Position numbers and translations under genes: made by a program. A stretch of 64,000 nucleotides of DNA from Flavobacterium hydatis (GTDB taxonomy: Bacteria > Bacteroidota > Bacteroidia > Flavobacteriales > Flavobacteriaceae), in contig NZ_JPRM01000035.1 of assembly GCF_000737695.1 (NCBI RefSeq), positions 16,746 through 80,745 of the forward strand. Direction: 5' to 3'. Numbering within the stretch: the stretch's first letter is position 1; each line of letters begins with the position of its first letter. A model generated the notes under the pieces. That model worked only from the letters and a program-made list of their open reading frames with translations, was not told where the DNA came from and searched no databases. Below are positions 16,692 through 25,906 of this stretch, piece by piece.

Positions 16692-17792
16692 ATGAAAAAA
16701 ATCACACTAAGCGCAATAATTATAATGACTTCTATAGTTTCATTACAAGCACAGATATATGGAACAATCCAAGGCAACTCTACTAACAATAATTTTATAG
16801 GAATTGGAACCAATAATCCTATTGAAAAATTAAACATTAATGGTGGTACAGGAGATGGAGCTTCATTTGACGCAAAAATGGCATTAACAAAAGTTTCAAG
16901 TACAGGAAATGTACAAAGTGCTAAAATTGTTTTAAGCGATGTTGATACAAATTTTGGGAACCTAACCTTTAAAGTGAAAACAACTGCCAGTAAAGCAGAG
17001 TTTGAGAGTTTCTATACTGATGCCTTAACCATAAAAGGATCAAATGCTAATGTAGGAATCGGTACAACAAACCCAATAACAAAACTCGATGTCGTTGGTA
17101 CAATAAAAAGTTTTGAGTCTACACCTCTAAGCTCAACTACTAATTCATTTCAATTAATTAATGAAATTGGAGGTAGTACTGGAAGCAATAATAAAATGAT
17201 GAATAAAAAATGGCTTATAAGAGATGCTACATCAGATAATTGGTGGACTGCTAGATTACATGACGGTCTCTCTGTAGATGCCTCTTTTATGACTCCACGT
17301 ACTGATACTAGAACTTGGTGGGAAAGAGATCCAAATGACGATATTCAGTCATGGGGAAATGAAGGAAAAACCTATTTAACTATAAATAAGAGTAACATAG
17401 GTATCGGCACAACAAACCCAGACGAAAAACTAACTGTAAATGGAAAAATTCATGCTAAGGAAGTTAGAATAGACCTCGATTTTCCTGCACCAGATTATGT
17501 CTTCGTAAATGATTACAAATTAAAATCATTACAAGAAGTAGAAGAATTCATCAAACAAAACAGTCATTTACCAGAAATCCCATCTGCAAAAGAAATCAAA
17601 AAAAATGGGCTTATGCTTGCCGAAATGAATATGAGTCTATTGAAGAAAATTGAAGAATTGACGCTTTATAGTATTGCTCAAGAAAAAAACATTAAATCTC
17701 AAAATAATAAAATCATTGAACTTGAAAAGCAAAATGAAAAATTATCAGCTATAGAAAAAAGATTAGAAAAAATTGAAATGAACACAAAGTAA
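16692..17792 (+). CDS. Secreted tail-fibre-like repeat protein, paralogue 4
   Basis: A 366-aa member with a signal peptide ending LQAQ. FIGIGTNNPIEKLNINGG, VGIGTTNPITKLDVVG and IGIGTTNPDEKLTVNG repeats occur at about residues 36, 118 and 238. The central variable part has WLIRDATSDNWWTARLHDGL. The C-terminal block matches paralogues 1 and 3 almost word for word. It is the last gene of the tandem cluster, followed by 69 bases before the next gene. It may be cotranscribed with the others, since no terminator separates them. Confidence 0.8.
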   Translation: MKKITLSAIIIMTSIVSLQAQIYGTIQGNSTNNNFIGIGTNNPIEKLNINGGTGDGASFDAKMALTKVSSTGNVQSAKIVLSDVDTNFGNLTFKVKTTASKAEFESFYTDALTIKGSNANVGIGTTNPITKLDVVGTIKSFESTPLSSTTNSFQLINEIGGSTGSNNKMMNKKWLIRDATSDNWWTARLHDGLSVDASFMTPRTDTRTWWERDPNDDIQSWGNEGKTYLTINKSNIGIGTTNPDEKLTVNGKIHAKEVRIDLDFPAPDYVFVNDYKLKSLQEVEEFIKQNSHLPEIPSAKEIKKNGLMLAEMNMSLLKKIEELTLYSIAQEKNIKSQNNKIIELEKQNEKLSAIEKRLEKIEMNTK

Positions 17793-17861
17793 AAGACCAA
17801 GGGCTAATTTTATAAAAATGAGTTAATATTCCCCTACTTTTGATAATCACAATTCATCACA

Positions 17862-18815
17862 ATGAAAAAAGCCCTTTTGCTTTTCTTTTTATGCATTACT
17901 TCAACTCATGGACAAATCTTAGGTTGTACAGACCCGCTGTCTAAAAACTACAATCCGAAAGCTACTCAGAATGATGGAAGTTGTGTTTACAAATCAGTAA
18001 AGATAAAACCTGATTATTCTAATAAACTTAGTGATTCTATCAAAGAAACTTCGGGATTAATAGCTTTTGATTCGTTATTATGGACGCATAATGACGACCA
18101 TGACACAACCATTTATGGCATAAATCATCAAGGAGAGATTAAAAAGAAAATTGTACTAGAGAAAGTAATCAATACCGACTGGGAAGAGATTTCGCAAGAC
18201 AGCACACATATATACCTAGGCGATTTCGGGAATAATTATAGAGGAAACAGAAGCAATTTGCATATTCTGAAAATCGAGAAAGAATCGTTTCTAGCAGGAA
18301 AAGCTATCATCGATACCATTTCGTTTTCTTACTCCAACCAAACCAGTTTAACCAAGGAAAGTCCAAACAAAACCAACTTTGATTGCGAAGCTTTCATCGT
18401 TACAACCGACAGCATTTATTTGTTTACCAAACAATGGAAAAATACTAAAACCAGTATTTATGTTTTACCCAATACAACCGGAAATCATGTGGCTCAACTA
18501 AAAGAAACCCTTGATGTAAAAGGATTGGTAACTGGAGCTAATTATTTGCCTTCCAAAAAACGGATTGTCCTTTGTGGATATTCTAAAATCGGAAAACCAT
18601 TTTTATATCTCTTATACGATTATAAAAACAATGATTTTCTATCGGGTAATAAACGAAGAATCAATATTGCATTGCCATTCCATCAAATTGAAGGTATTGC
18701 AACCGAAGATGGTTTGCATTATTATTTAACCAATGAATCTTTGGTTAGAAAACCAGTAATTAATGTACCGCAACAAATCCATCGAGTTGATTTAAGTGTA
18801 TATCTAAGTCAATAA
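17862..18815 (+). CDS. Secreted protein with GCTDP motif and propeller-like domain
   Basis: A 317-aa protein with a signal peptide ending THGQ. Directly after it comes GCTDPLSKNYNPKATQNDG ending in SCVY, a small disulfide module repeated in many extracellular Bacteroidota proteins. The rest (LSDSIKETSGLIAFDSLLWTHND, IYLGDFGNNYRGNR, FDCEAFIVTTDSIYLFTKQW, GLVTGANYLPSKKRIVLCGY, IEGIATEDGLHYYLTNE) looks like a beta-propeller of the esterase-like/SdiA-regulated type. Catalysis is not evident. It is probably periplasmic or exported; no type IX secretion C-terminal domain is seen. Confidence 0.75.
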   Translation: MKKALLLFFLCITSTHGQILGCTDPLSKNYNPKATQNDGSCVYKSVKIKPDYSNKLSDSIKETSGLIAFDSLLWTHNDDHDTTIYGINHQGEIKKKIVLEKVINTDWEEISQDSTHIYLGDFGNNYRGNRSNLHILKIEKESFLAGKAIIDTISFSYSNQTSLTKESPNKTNFDCEAFIVTTDSIYLFTKQWKNTKTSIYVLPNTTGNHVAQLKETLDVKGLVTGANYLPSKKRIVLCGYSKIGKPFLYLLYDYKNNDFLSGNKRRINIALPFHQIEGIATEDGLHYYLTNESLVRKPVINVPQQIHRVDLSVYLSQ

Positions 18816-18832
18816 TCATAATAGTTTTCTCC

Positions 18833-19092
18833 AAGATATTTTTTTTCACCATTAAGAGATTAAATTTCATTAAGCTAAACTTACACTTTTCTCACCCCCT
18901 TTTAATGGTGAAAAACTGATATATAGCGTATATACTCCATGTTCTTATAAAATTGCCCCACATTATCGAGTTACTTGCGGAGACCCTTCGTTCCTCAGGG
19001 TGACAATATCGTGGAGAAACTTTGTGCCCTTTGCGTAAACCCTTGCGTACTTTGCGGTTAATCCCCTTAATCTCTTAATGGCAAAATAAAAA
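18833..19092. repeat. MITE-like interspersed element with terminal inverted repeats
   Basis: This intergenic stretch of about 260 bp has matching ends: CCATTAAGAGATTAA at 18849-18863 and its exact complement at 19067-19081, with flanking T/A tracts extending the match. A nested inverted repeat (TTTTTCACCATTAA 18842-18855, TTAATGGTGAAAAA 18902-18915) lies at the left end. The interior has direct-repeat-like TTTGCGTAAAC / TTGCGTACTTTGCGG wording. There is no open frame. It resembles a non-autonomous mobile repeat; only one copy is in this window. Confidence 0.6.
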
Positions 19093-19167
19093 TTGTAAAT
19101 CTTACAAATATCTACCAAAATTATACAACAACGATTTGCAAGAAGATAGCAACCTTTGTTCCCTGAT

Positions 19168-19575
19168 ATGAAAAAAGCATTAATCCTATTCCTCTCCTTC
19201 TTTTACTTGGTACTGTCTTGTGGCTTTACCAAGAATACTCATATCTGTAAAGGAGTTCAACAGGAAACTTATTTTTTTGCACAAAACAAACAAGGTCAAC
19301 CTTGTACCAAATGTGCTTTTAAAGACAAAAAAATACGTAAGGATTGCTGCAAACATGAAACCAAATTATTAAAAATAACAGAAAAGGCGCAAAAAGCAAC
19401 TTCTGAGATTCCTCCTTTTAAATACCTAGGAGTTGCCTTGCCTTTTCATTTCTTCAAAGTTGTCTTTGGCTATGAACTTCCACAGGTAAAAACTTCTGGA
19501 TTTTCATACGTCTTTACAACTATTCCTATTAGGAACACTCTACTCTACGTCTATTATTGCGTATACCGTATTTGA
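19168..19575 (+). CDS. HYC_CC_PP-type small secreted cysteine-rich protein
   Basis: A 135-aa protein from the ATG at 19168, with a signal peptide ending VLSCGFTKNT. Conserved-looking features are HICKG, CTKCAFKDKKIRKDCCKHE and a later PPFKY. These match the order of motifs in the HYC_CC_PP family, small Bacteroidota proteins found near metal efflux genes. The cysteine and histidine pattern suggests it binds a soft metal in the periplasm. It is the first gene of a plus-strand run leading into a TolC/RND efflux operon, which fits. Family assignment is from memory of the motif order. Confidence 0.65.
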   Translation: MKKALILFLSFFYLVLSCGFTKNTHICKGVQQETYFFAQNKQGQPCTKCAFKDKKIRKDCCKHETKLLKITEKAQKATSEIPPFKYLGVALPFHFFKVVFGYELPQVKTSGFSYVFTTIPIRNTLLYVYYCVYRI

Positions 19576-19652
19576 TTTTATTCAATTGATAAACTGTGTT
19601 ATTCCCAAAGAATAGCATGGGACTTCTATTGTTTAATTTTAAATATAAATGT

Positions 19653-21038
19653 ATGAAAATGCAATTCTTTGCATTGGTATTCATCGGTCTTGCCTCTGGA
19701 AATCTTTTGGCACAGACCGTAACTTTACCAAATGCTCTTGAACGTTCTGTTCAGAATTTTGAAAAAATAAAAGCCAAAGAAGCAATGGTACTTGCTTCGA
19801 GAGAAAATGTAATATACCAAAAAAGTCAATATTTGCCTGATTTCACATTGATGGCACAACAAAGTTATGGAACTATAAATGCTCAAAACGGACCTTTATA
19901 TGGTTACGGAGGTTTGGGTGTTGCATCGACTTCTATGCCCTTGCAGGAACAAAACTGGAATGCTGCTTTTGGCTCGCTTTACCTAGCTAACATCAATTGG
20001 AATCTATTTACTTTTGGTAAAATAAAAAACCAGGTTGCTATTGCCAAAGCCGATGAAACTGTGGCTCAAAAAGACTTAGACCAACTAAAATTCCAACATC
20101 AGGTAAAAGTTGGTGCTGCTTACTTAAATCTCTTGGCTGCACAACGTGTAAAGTTTGTTCAGGATAAAAACCTAGAACGTGCCGAAGTTGTTGCTACAAC
20201 TACCGAGAGCCGTTCTAATAGTGGTTTGATTCCAGAAGTCGATTTTTCTTTGGCGAAAGCCGAAGTTGCCAATGCTAAATCGGCAGTAATAAAAGCCAAT
20301 GATTTAGAACTCGATTACTCCAAAGCACTGGCTGTTATGATGGGCGAGGAATATCGTAAGTACGAACTCGATAGCCTTTTTACCAACAAAACTCCTACGC
20401 TACTTCTTGAATCTTCATTAGAAACTAGTAAACATCCTATTTTGGAATGGCAAAACAGTGCGGTTCAAAAAAGCGTGCAACAAGAAAAACTACAATCTGC
20501 ACTTGGGCTTCCTACTATTTCATCCTTTGGTGCAATACAAGGTCGAGGTTCAGGGTTCGATTGGAATTATGTACAAGATAATTCAGCTTTTTCTAAATCC
20601 TACTCAGATGGAATTGGCATAGACCGTAGCAATTATGTTGTTGGTATTGGCATAAGTTGGAATCTGATGAATGTATACCGTCAATCATCCAAAAAGAAAG
20701 AGCAAAAATTCATTACACAATCCTTGCAAAAGGAATATGATTATATGAATCAAGAGCTTGTGGCACAACAAAAATTGGCAGATGACAAATTAAAAAATGC
20801 ATTTGAAAATTTTGAAGAAACCAAAACCCAAGTAAAAGCTGCGACAGAGGCTTACCAACAACATACTGCATTATACAATAACGGATTAACGACTATTGTA
20901 GACCTGACTCAATCTTTCTATACGCTTAACAGAGCCGAAATAGACTATGAAATAGCACAAAACAACATCTGGCAAGCCTTATGGATTAAAGCTGCTGCCA
21001 AGGGTGATCTGACTATTTTATTAAACGCCATATACTAA
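19653..21038 (+). CDS. TolC family outer membrane efflux protein
   Basis: A 461-aa protein from the ATG at 19653, which begins a signal peptide ending LLAQ. It has the TolC/OEP plan: two repeated helical hairpin halves, first VTLPNALERSVQNFEKIKAKEAMVL... and a second half with coiled-coil helices (EYDYMNQELVAQQKLADDKLKNAFENFEETKTQVKA-like) and the closing TTIVDLTQSFYTLNRAEIDYEIAQNNIWQA. It forms the outer membrane exit duct for the RND pump encoded 10 bases downstream. Confidence 0.9.
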   Translation: MKMQFFALVFIGLASGNLLAQTVTLPNALERSVQNFEKIKAKEAMVLASRENVIYQKSQYLPDFTLMAQQSYGTINAQNGPLYGYGGLGVASTSMPLQEQNWNAAFGSLYLANINWNLFTFGKIKNQVAIAKADETVAQKDLDQLKFQHQVKVGAAYLNLLAAQRVKFVQDKNLERAEVVATTTESRSNSGLIPEVDFSLAKAEVANAKSAVIKANDLELDYSKALAVMMGEEYRKYELDSLFTNKTPTLLLESSLETSKHPILEWQNSAVQKSVQQEKLQSALGLPTISSFGAIQGRGSGFDWNYVQDNSAFSKSYSDGIGIDRSNYVVGIGISWNLMNVYRQSSKKKEQKFITQSLQKEYDYMNQELVAQQKLADDKLKNAFENFEETKTQVKAATEAYQQHTALYNNGLTTIVDLTQSFYTLNRAEIDYEIAQNNIWQALWIKAAAKGDLTILLNAIY

Positions 21039-21048
21039 AGCATAAATT

Positions 21049-24000
21049 ATGAATTTAATACGTTTTGCCTTGCGCAAGCCCATCTCGATTATGGTGATGG
21101 TGCTAGGGCTTTTATTCTTCGGAATTAAAGCTACCAAAGATATAAAGGTAGATATTCTGCCAGATATGAATCTTCCAGTCGTGTATATTGCCCATTCATT
21201 TAATGGCTATACACCACAACAAATGGAAGGTTATTTTACCAAGATGTACGTAAACATGATGTTGTTTACAAGCGGAATCGAAAGCATCGAAACCAAGAAT
21301 ACACAAGGACTTACCTTAATGAAAATAAACTTTTATGAAGGTACAGATATGGGGCAGGCTATTGCCGAAATCAATGCTTTGTCTAACCGTTCTCAGGTAT
21401 TTTTACCGCCGGGAGCTCCGCCTCCATTCATCATCAGATTTGATGCATCATCGCAACCTGTTGGACAATTGGTTTTCAAGAGTAATTCAAAAACCAATAA
21501 CGAGTTACAGGATATTGCCAACTTTACGGCTCGACCATTTTTGATTAAAATTCCGGGATTAACCACCGCACCACCCTTTGGCGGAAGCCCAAGAACTATC
21601 GAAATAAACATCGACCCGAATAAATTACGTACGCATCAATTAACTCCTGAGCAAATTGTAGAAGCTATTAGTCGCAATAATATTACCTCACCATCTGGTA
21701 ATATATACATTGATGATATTAATTATTTAACGCCTACAAACAATACAATTAAAGAAGTTGCCGATTTTGGAAATATTCCAATTTTTAAAGGCGGAGTTGA
21801 GAATGTCTATATCCGCGATGTAGCAACTGTAAAAGATGGAGCCGATATTACAACAGGTTATGCCTTGATTAACGGAACACGATCTGTATATATTAATATT
21901 GCAAAATCAGGTAATGCATCGACTTGGGACGTGGTAAGAAATTTAAAGAAAGCCATCCCGATGATTCAGAATAATTTACCAGACGATGTTACAATTTCTT
22001 ATGAGTTTGACCAATCTGTATATGTTATCAATGCCGTAAAAAGTTTGATACTCGAGGGCGTATTAGGCGCACTATTAACCGGATTAATGGTATTACTATT
22101 CTTGCGTGATAACAGAGCTGCCTTAATTGTAGTCTTAACAATACCTATTTCGATTATTTCTGGTGTATTATTCCTTAAATTGTTTGGGCAAAGTATCAAT
22201 ATTATGTCCTTATCAGGATTGGCACTTGCTATAGGAATCTTGGTTGACGAAAGTACTGTTACTATCGAAAACATCCACCAACATCTTGCAATGGGCAAGA
22301 CAAAAGCCAAAGCAATTCTAGATGCTTGTCGCGAAATTGCCTTTCCTAAATTATTGATACTACTTTGTATTTTGGCAGTATTTGCACCAGCATTTATGAT
22401 GACAGGAATCCCAGGTTCATTATTCATGCCATTGGCACTTGCTATAGGATTCTCGATGATTTTATCATTTATCCTATCACAAACCTTTGTTCCCGTAATG
22501 GCAAACTGGTTAATGAAAGCCAAAGAAGAAGGTCACGAACACAAAGAAGACAGATTTGATAGATTTAAAAATCGCTTTGTAACGTTCTTACAATCTATAA
22601 TGGAGAAACGCAAAACCATATTAATTGTCAGTTTTGTTGTAGTAGCCTTAGGTATTTTTGTAATGTATAGTAATACAGGAAAAGATGTATTACCAACCGT
22701 AAACTCAAGTCAGTTCCAGGTACGTATAAAAGCACCCGAAGGAACTCGAATCGAAAAAACAGAGCTAAAAATTAAACAGGTTTTACGTGAGCTAGAAACG
22801 GTAATTGGCAAAGACCATATTGCAATTTCTTCTGTATTTATCGGTCAGCATCCATCATCATTTGCGGTAAGCCCAATTTACTTATATAATGCAGGACCAC
22901 ACGAAGCGTTGATGCAAATTGCATTAAAAGATTTTGACGGAAACACCAATGATTTAAAAGAAAAAATCCGTCACCACATGAAAACAAAAATGCCCGAATT
23001 GCATTTTTCTTTCGAACCAATAGAACTAACAGAAAAGATACTTAGCCAAGGAACTAATACGCCTATCGAAGTTCGTTTTTCTGGAATGATGAAAAAAATG
23101 AACATCATGTATGCCAATAAATTACTGGCAAAACTAAAAGAAATTGACTATTTAAGAGACCAGCAAATTCCGCAATCATTGAGCTATCCAGCGTTCGAAA
23201 TTAATATCGACAGAATGAGAGCTGCACAATTAGGAATCGATGCACAAGATATTGCTCGTTCATTAGTACCAATTACAGCATCTTCACGCTATACAAGCAA
23301 GAATATGTGGGTAGGTGGAATGATGGGAATTGCTTACGATGTACAAGTACAAACGCCACAAAATATACTAACCAGTAAGGACGAATTACTTAATGTTCCA
23401 TTAGGAAAAAACTCCGACCGACCAGTTCTTGGCGATGTAGCAACCATAACCCCAACAAAAGTTTTGGGCGAAAGTTACAATCTAGGAACAATGGGTTACA
23501 CGCCTGTTACGGCAAACATTCATAATGCCGATTTAGGCCGTGCGCAAAAAGATGTACAAGCAGCAATTGCCTCATTAGGAGAATTACCAAAAGGAGTAAA
23601 TATTCAAATCTCAGGAATGGTACCTGTATTAGATGAAACCATGAGCAGCTTGGCATTAGGATTATTAATTGCCATTATGGTTATCTTCTTAATGTTGGCG
23701 GCAAATTACCAATCGTTCAAAGTTTCGTTTGTGATCCTAACAACCGTTCCATTTGTAATCTTAGGTTCATTGTTATTAATGAAACTAACAGGCTCAACAT
23801 TAAACCTACAATCATACATGGGAATCATTATGTCCGTAGGAGTATCTATTGCCAATGCCGTATTATTAATAAGTAATGCCGAAACCTTACGTATGCAAAA
23901 CGGGAATGCGTTAACCTCAGCCATTCAGGCAGCATCACTTCGTATTCGTCCAATTATTATGACATCGCTGGCAATGATAGCAGGAATGTTACCTATGGCT

Positions 24001-24198
24001 ATAGGACATGGCGAAGGTGGAGACCAAGTCGCACCATTAGGAAGAGCCGTAATAGGCGGATTAATCGCATCCTCATTTAGTGTATTGCTCCTATTACCAT
24101 TAGTATTTGTATGGATACAAGGCAAAGCATCGACACAATCCCCATCATTAGACCCAGAGGACGAAAACAGTACACATTATATAACATCAGAAAAATAA
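21049..24198 (+). CDS. RND efflux permease (AcrB/CzcA superfamily)
   Basis: A 1049-aa inner membrane proton-driven pump. It shows the N-terminal helix RFALRKPISIMVMVLGLLFFG, two large periplasmic loops, the TM4 motif GILVDESTVTIENIHQHLAMG, and the second-half helices ending RPIIMTSLAMIAGMLPMAIGHGEGGDQ. In TM4 the second aspartate usually seen in drug pumps (VDDA) is glutamate (VDES). The C-terminus is polar. Substrate cannot be read directly; the cysteine-rich neighbours on both sides favour a metal cation. It forms a tripartite pump with the TolC protein before and the adaptor after. Confidence 0.92.
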   Translation: MNLIRFALRKPISIMVMVLGLLFFGIKATKDIKVDILPDMNLPVVYIAHSFNGYTPQQMEGYFTKMYVNMMLFTSGIESIETKNTQGLTLMKINFYEGTDMGQAIAEINALSNRSQVFLPPGAPPPFIIRFDASSQPVGQLVFKSNSKTNNELQDIANFTARPFLIKIPGLTTAPPFGGSPRTIEINIDPNKLRTHQLTPEQIVEAISRNNITSPSGNIYIDDINYLTPTNNTIKEVADFGNIPIFKGGVENVYIRDVATVKDGADITTGYALINGTRSVYINIAKSGNASTWDVVRNLKKAIPMIQNNLPDDVTISYEFDQSVYVINAVKSLILEGVLGALLTGLMVLLFLRDNRAALIVVLTIPISIISGVLFLKLFGQSINIMSLSGLALAIGILVDESTVTIENIHQHLAMGKTKAKAILDACREIAFPKLLILLCILAVFAPAFMMTGIPGSLFMPLALAIGFSMILSFILSQTFVPVMANWLMKAKEEGHEHKEDRFDRFKNRFVTFLQSIMEKRKTILIVSFVVVALGIFVMYSNTGKDVLPTVNSSQFQVRIKAPEGTRIEKTELKIKQVLRELETVIGKDHIAISSVFIGQHPSSFAVSPIYLYNAGPHEALMQIALKDFDGNTNDLKEKIRHHMKTKMPELHFSFEPIELTEKILSQGTNTPIEVRFSGMMKKMNIMYANKLLAKLKEIDYLRDQQIPQSLSYPAFEINIDRMRAAQLGIDAQDIARSLVPITASSRYTSKNMWVGGMMGIAYDVQVQTPQNILTSKDELLNVPLGKNSDRPVLGDVATITPTKVLGESYNLGTMGYTPVTANIHNADLGRAQKDVQAAIASLGELPKGVNIQISGMVPVLDETMSSLALGLLIAIMVIFLMLAANYQSFKVSFVILTTVPFVILGSLLLMKLTGSTLNLQSYMGIIMSVGVSIANAVLLISNAETLRMQNGNALTSAIQAASLRIRPIIMTSLAMIAGMLPMAIGHGEGGDQVAPLGRAVIGGLIASSFSVLLLLPLVFVWIQGKASTQSPSLDPEDENSTHYITSEK

Positions 24199-24299
24199 AT
24201 TATCTACATATGAAATCGCCATGATTCGAAATCATAAACAATAATGAAGAATGGCGATACCATATTCCAATAAAAAACAAATATTATCTACATATGAAA
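24199..24299 (+). repeat. Duplicated leader/start region before the adaptor gene
   Basis: The 17-base word ATTATCTACATATGAAA occurs at 24199-24215 and again at 24283-24299; the second copy contains the adaptor start codon. The first copy opens a four-codon frame (ATG AAA TCG CCA TGA). Between the copies, ATCGCCAT (24215-24222) pairs with ATGGCGAT (24251-24258), and GATT/AATC forms a small inner hairpin. This may be a decayed duplication or a small leader affecting adaptor expression. Confidence 0.6.
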
Positions 24300-25382
24300 C
24301 TAATCTATTATATCCTTATCGGAATTGTATTTGCATCCTGCAATTCAGAAACTAAAAAGGCCGAAAAAACAGACGCAATGCCAATGATGATGATGCCAAA
24401 TTTTGAAACAATAGCCATCAAAAAAAGCAATCCACTAGTACAATTAAAACTAGCTGGAGAGTTAGTTTCTGACCAAGAAACGGCTATTTATGCCAAAGTA
24501 AACAGTTATGTCAAGAAACTTCCTGTAGATATTGGCTCGATAGTAACCAAAGGACAAGTTATTCTTGTACTCGAAGCGCCAGAAATTCAGGCACAATTAG
24601 CATCGGCAAAATCAAAATGGAAAGCACAAGAAGCAATATACATTGCTACAAAATCCAATTACGACCGAATGTTCAAAGCAAATGAAACAAAAGGTGCCAT
24701 TGCCAAAGATGCTTTAGACCAGATTACAGCAAGAAAACTAGCCGACCAAGCGCAACTAGAAGCTGCCAAATCAGCCTATCAGGAAATACAAATCATGAAC
24801 GATTACTTAGTAATCCGAGCACCATTTAGCGGAATCGTTGCCGAAAGAAACATCGACTTAGGTTCGTATGTTGGCCCAATGGGAAAAGGTTCCGACAAAC
24901 CTTTACTGGTACTTCAGGATAATAAGAAATTAAGAGTTTCCTTATCAGTTCCCGAGGCAAATACAGCCTTTTTAAACTTAGGCGATTCGATACATTTCAA
25001 GGTAAGTTCGATACCTCAGAAAAAGTATATGGCAAAAATATCTCGAAAATCAGGAGTCCTAGATTTCAAACTTCGTTCCGAACGTATCGAAGCCGATTTA
25101 ATGAAAGTATATCCAGAACTAAAACCCCTAATGGTAATCGAAGCAATGATACCGTTGCAAGCAAAAGAAGCAACATTTTTTATTCCAAAAACAGCCCTAG
25201 TCGAAAGTAATATCGGTATGTATGTAATTCGCATCGAAAACGGAATGACCAAAAATATTCCCGTTTCAAAAGGACGTCCATTAATGGATAAAATAGAAGT
25301 ATTTGGCGAATTAAACGAAGGCGATAACATACTCCTAAAAGCCACCGAAGAAATAGTAGAAGGAACAAAAATTAAAAAATAA
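24294..25382 (+). CDS. RND efflux periplasmic adaptor (membrane fusion protein)
   Basis: A 362-aa lipoprotein (signal ending VFASC). After a methionine run (MPMMMMPNF) it has the adaptor plan: barrel-sandwich halves (VNSYVKKLPVDIGSIVTKGQVILVLEAPEIQAQLA and DYLVIRAPFSGIVAERNIDLGSYVG), a helical hairpin between them, then a beta-barrel and membrane-proximal domain with EGTKIKK at the end. It links the RND permease to the TolC duct. The N-terminal methionines could be copper or silver ligands, as in CusB, but that is inference. The next gene starts 4 bases later. Confidence 0.92.
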   Translation: MKLIYYILIGIVFASCNSETKKAEKTDAMPMMMMPNFETIAIKKSNPLVQLKLAGELVSDQETAIYAKVNSYVKKLPVDIGSIVTKGQVILVLEAPEIQAQLASAKSKWKAQEAIYIATKSNYDRMFKANETKGAIAKDALDQITARKLADQAQLEAAKSAYQEIQIMNDYLVIRAPFSGIVAERNIDLGSYVGPMGKGSDKPLLVLQDNKKLRVSLSVPEANTAFLNLGDSIHFKVSSIPQKKYMAKISRKSGVLDFKLRSERIEADLMKVYPELKPLMVIEAMIPLQAKEATFFIPKTALVESNIGMYVIRIENGMTKNIPVSKGRPLMDKIEVFGELNEGDNILLKATEEIVEGTKIKK

Positions 25383-25386
25383 AACG

Positions 25387-25818
25387 ATGAAAACATATAG
25401 CAAATATCTAATTATAGCAGCAATTGCAGCAGTATTAATTTCTTGCAAAGACAAAGAAACCAAAGAACAAATCGCAGTACAAACCCCGCAAGAAGTGCCA
25501 GTACAACAAGATATTCCCAACATAGCAAAACATGTTCCTACCGATGAGGTATGTATGGTCAATGACAAACACATGGAAAAAAAGCAAATGGAAGTTCCCT
25601 TTGATGGGAAAATGTACTACGGATGTTGTGCAATGTGCGTAGAACGAATCCCAACCGACGAAAGCGTTCGTAAAGCAACAGACCCATTTACAGGAGAAAA
25701 AATCGATAAAGCCTCGGCATATATCGTATCATTAAACGAAGAAGGAAATGTCGCCTATTTTGCCTCCGAAGAAAACTTCCAGAAGTTTATGAAAGATAAT
25801 CAACAGGCAACAAAATAA
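25387..25818 (+). CDS. Cysteine-rich lipoprotein with TRASH/YHS-like metal-binding module
   Basis: A 143-aa lipoprotein (signal ending LISC). The mature domain carries VCMVNDKHMEKKQMEVPFDGK, then YYGCCAMCVERI, and FTGEKIDKASAYIVSLNEEGNVAYFASEENFQKFM. That order (VCMV...GKxYYGCC..C......YF.S..N...F) is typical of TRASH/YHS-type modules, which bind transition metals. It follows the adaptor gene by 4 bases and ends the operon before a strong terminator. I infer a periplasmic metal chaperone or sensor for the pump. Confidence 0.75.
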   Translation: MKTYSKYLIIAAIAAVLISCKDKETKEQIAVQTPQEVPVQQDIPNIAKHVPTDEVCMVNDKHMEKKQMEVPFDGKMYYGCCAMCVERIPTDESVRKATDPFTGEKIDKASAYIVSLNEEGNVAYFASEENFQKFMKDNQQATK

Positions 25819-25849
25819 CCTAGAAGTTTATAAATAAAATCTTAAATCA

Positions 25850-25884
25850 AAAATCCACTTTACTAACAATAAAGTGGATTTTTC
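25850..25884 (+). terminator. Terminator of the efflux operon
   Basis: AAAATCCACTTTA (25850-25862) pairs with TAAAGTGGATTTT (25870-25882) around a 7-nt loop and ends in a T-run. It lies about 30 bases after the last gene of the efflux operon. Confidence 0.88.
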
Positions 25885-25906
25885 TATTTTATAAAGTATC
25901 ATTTTA

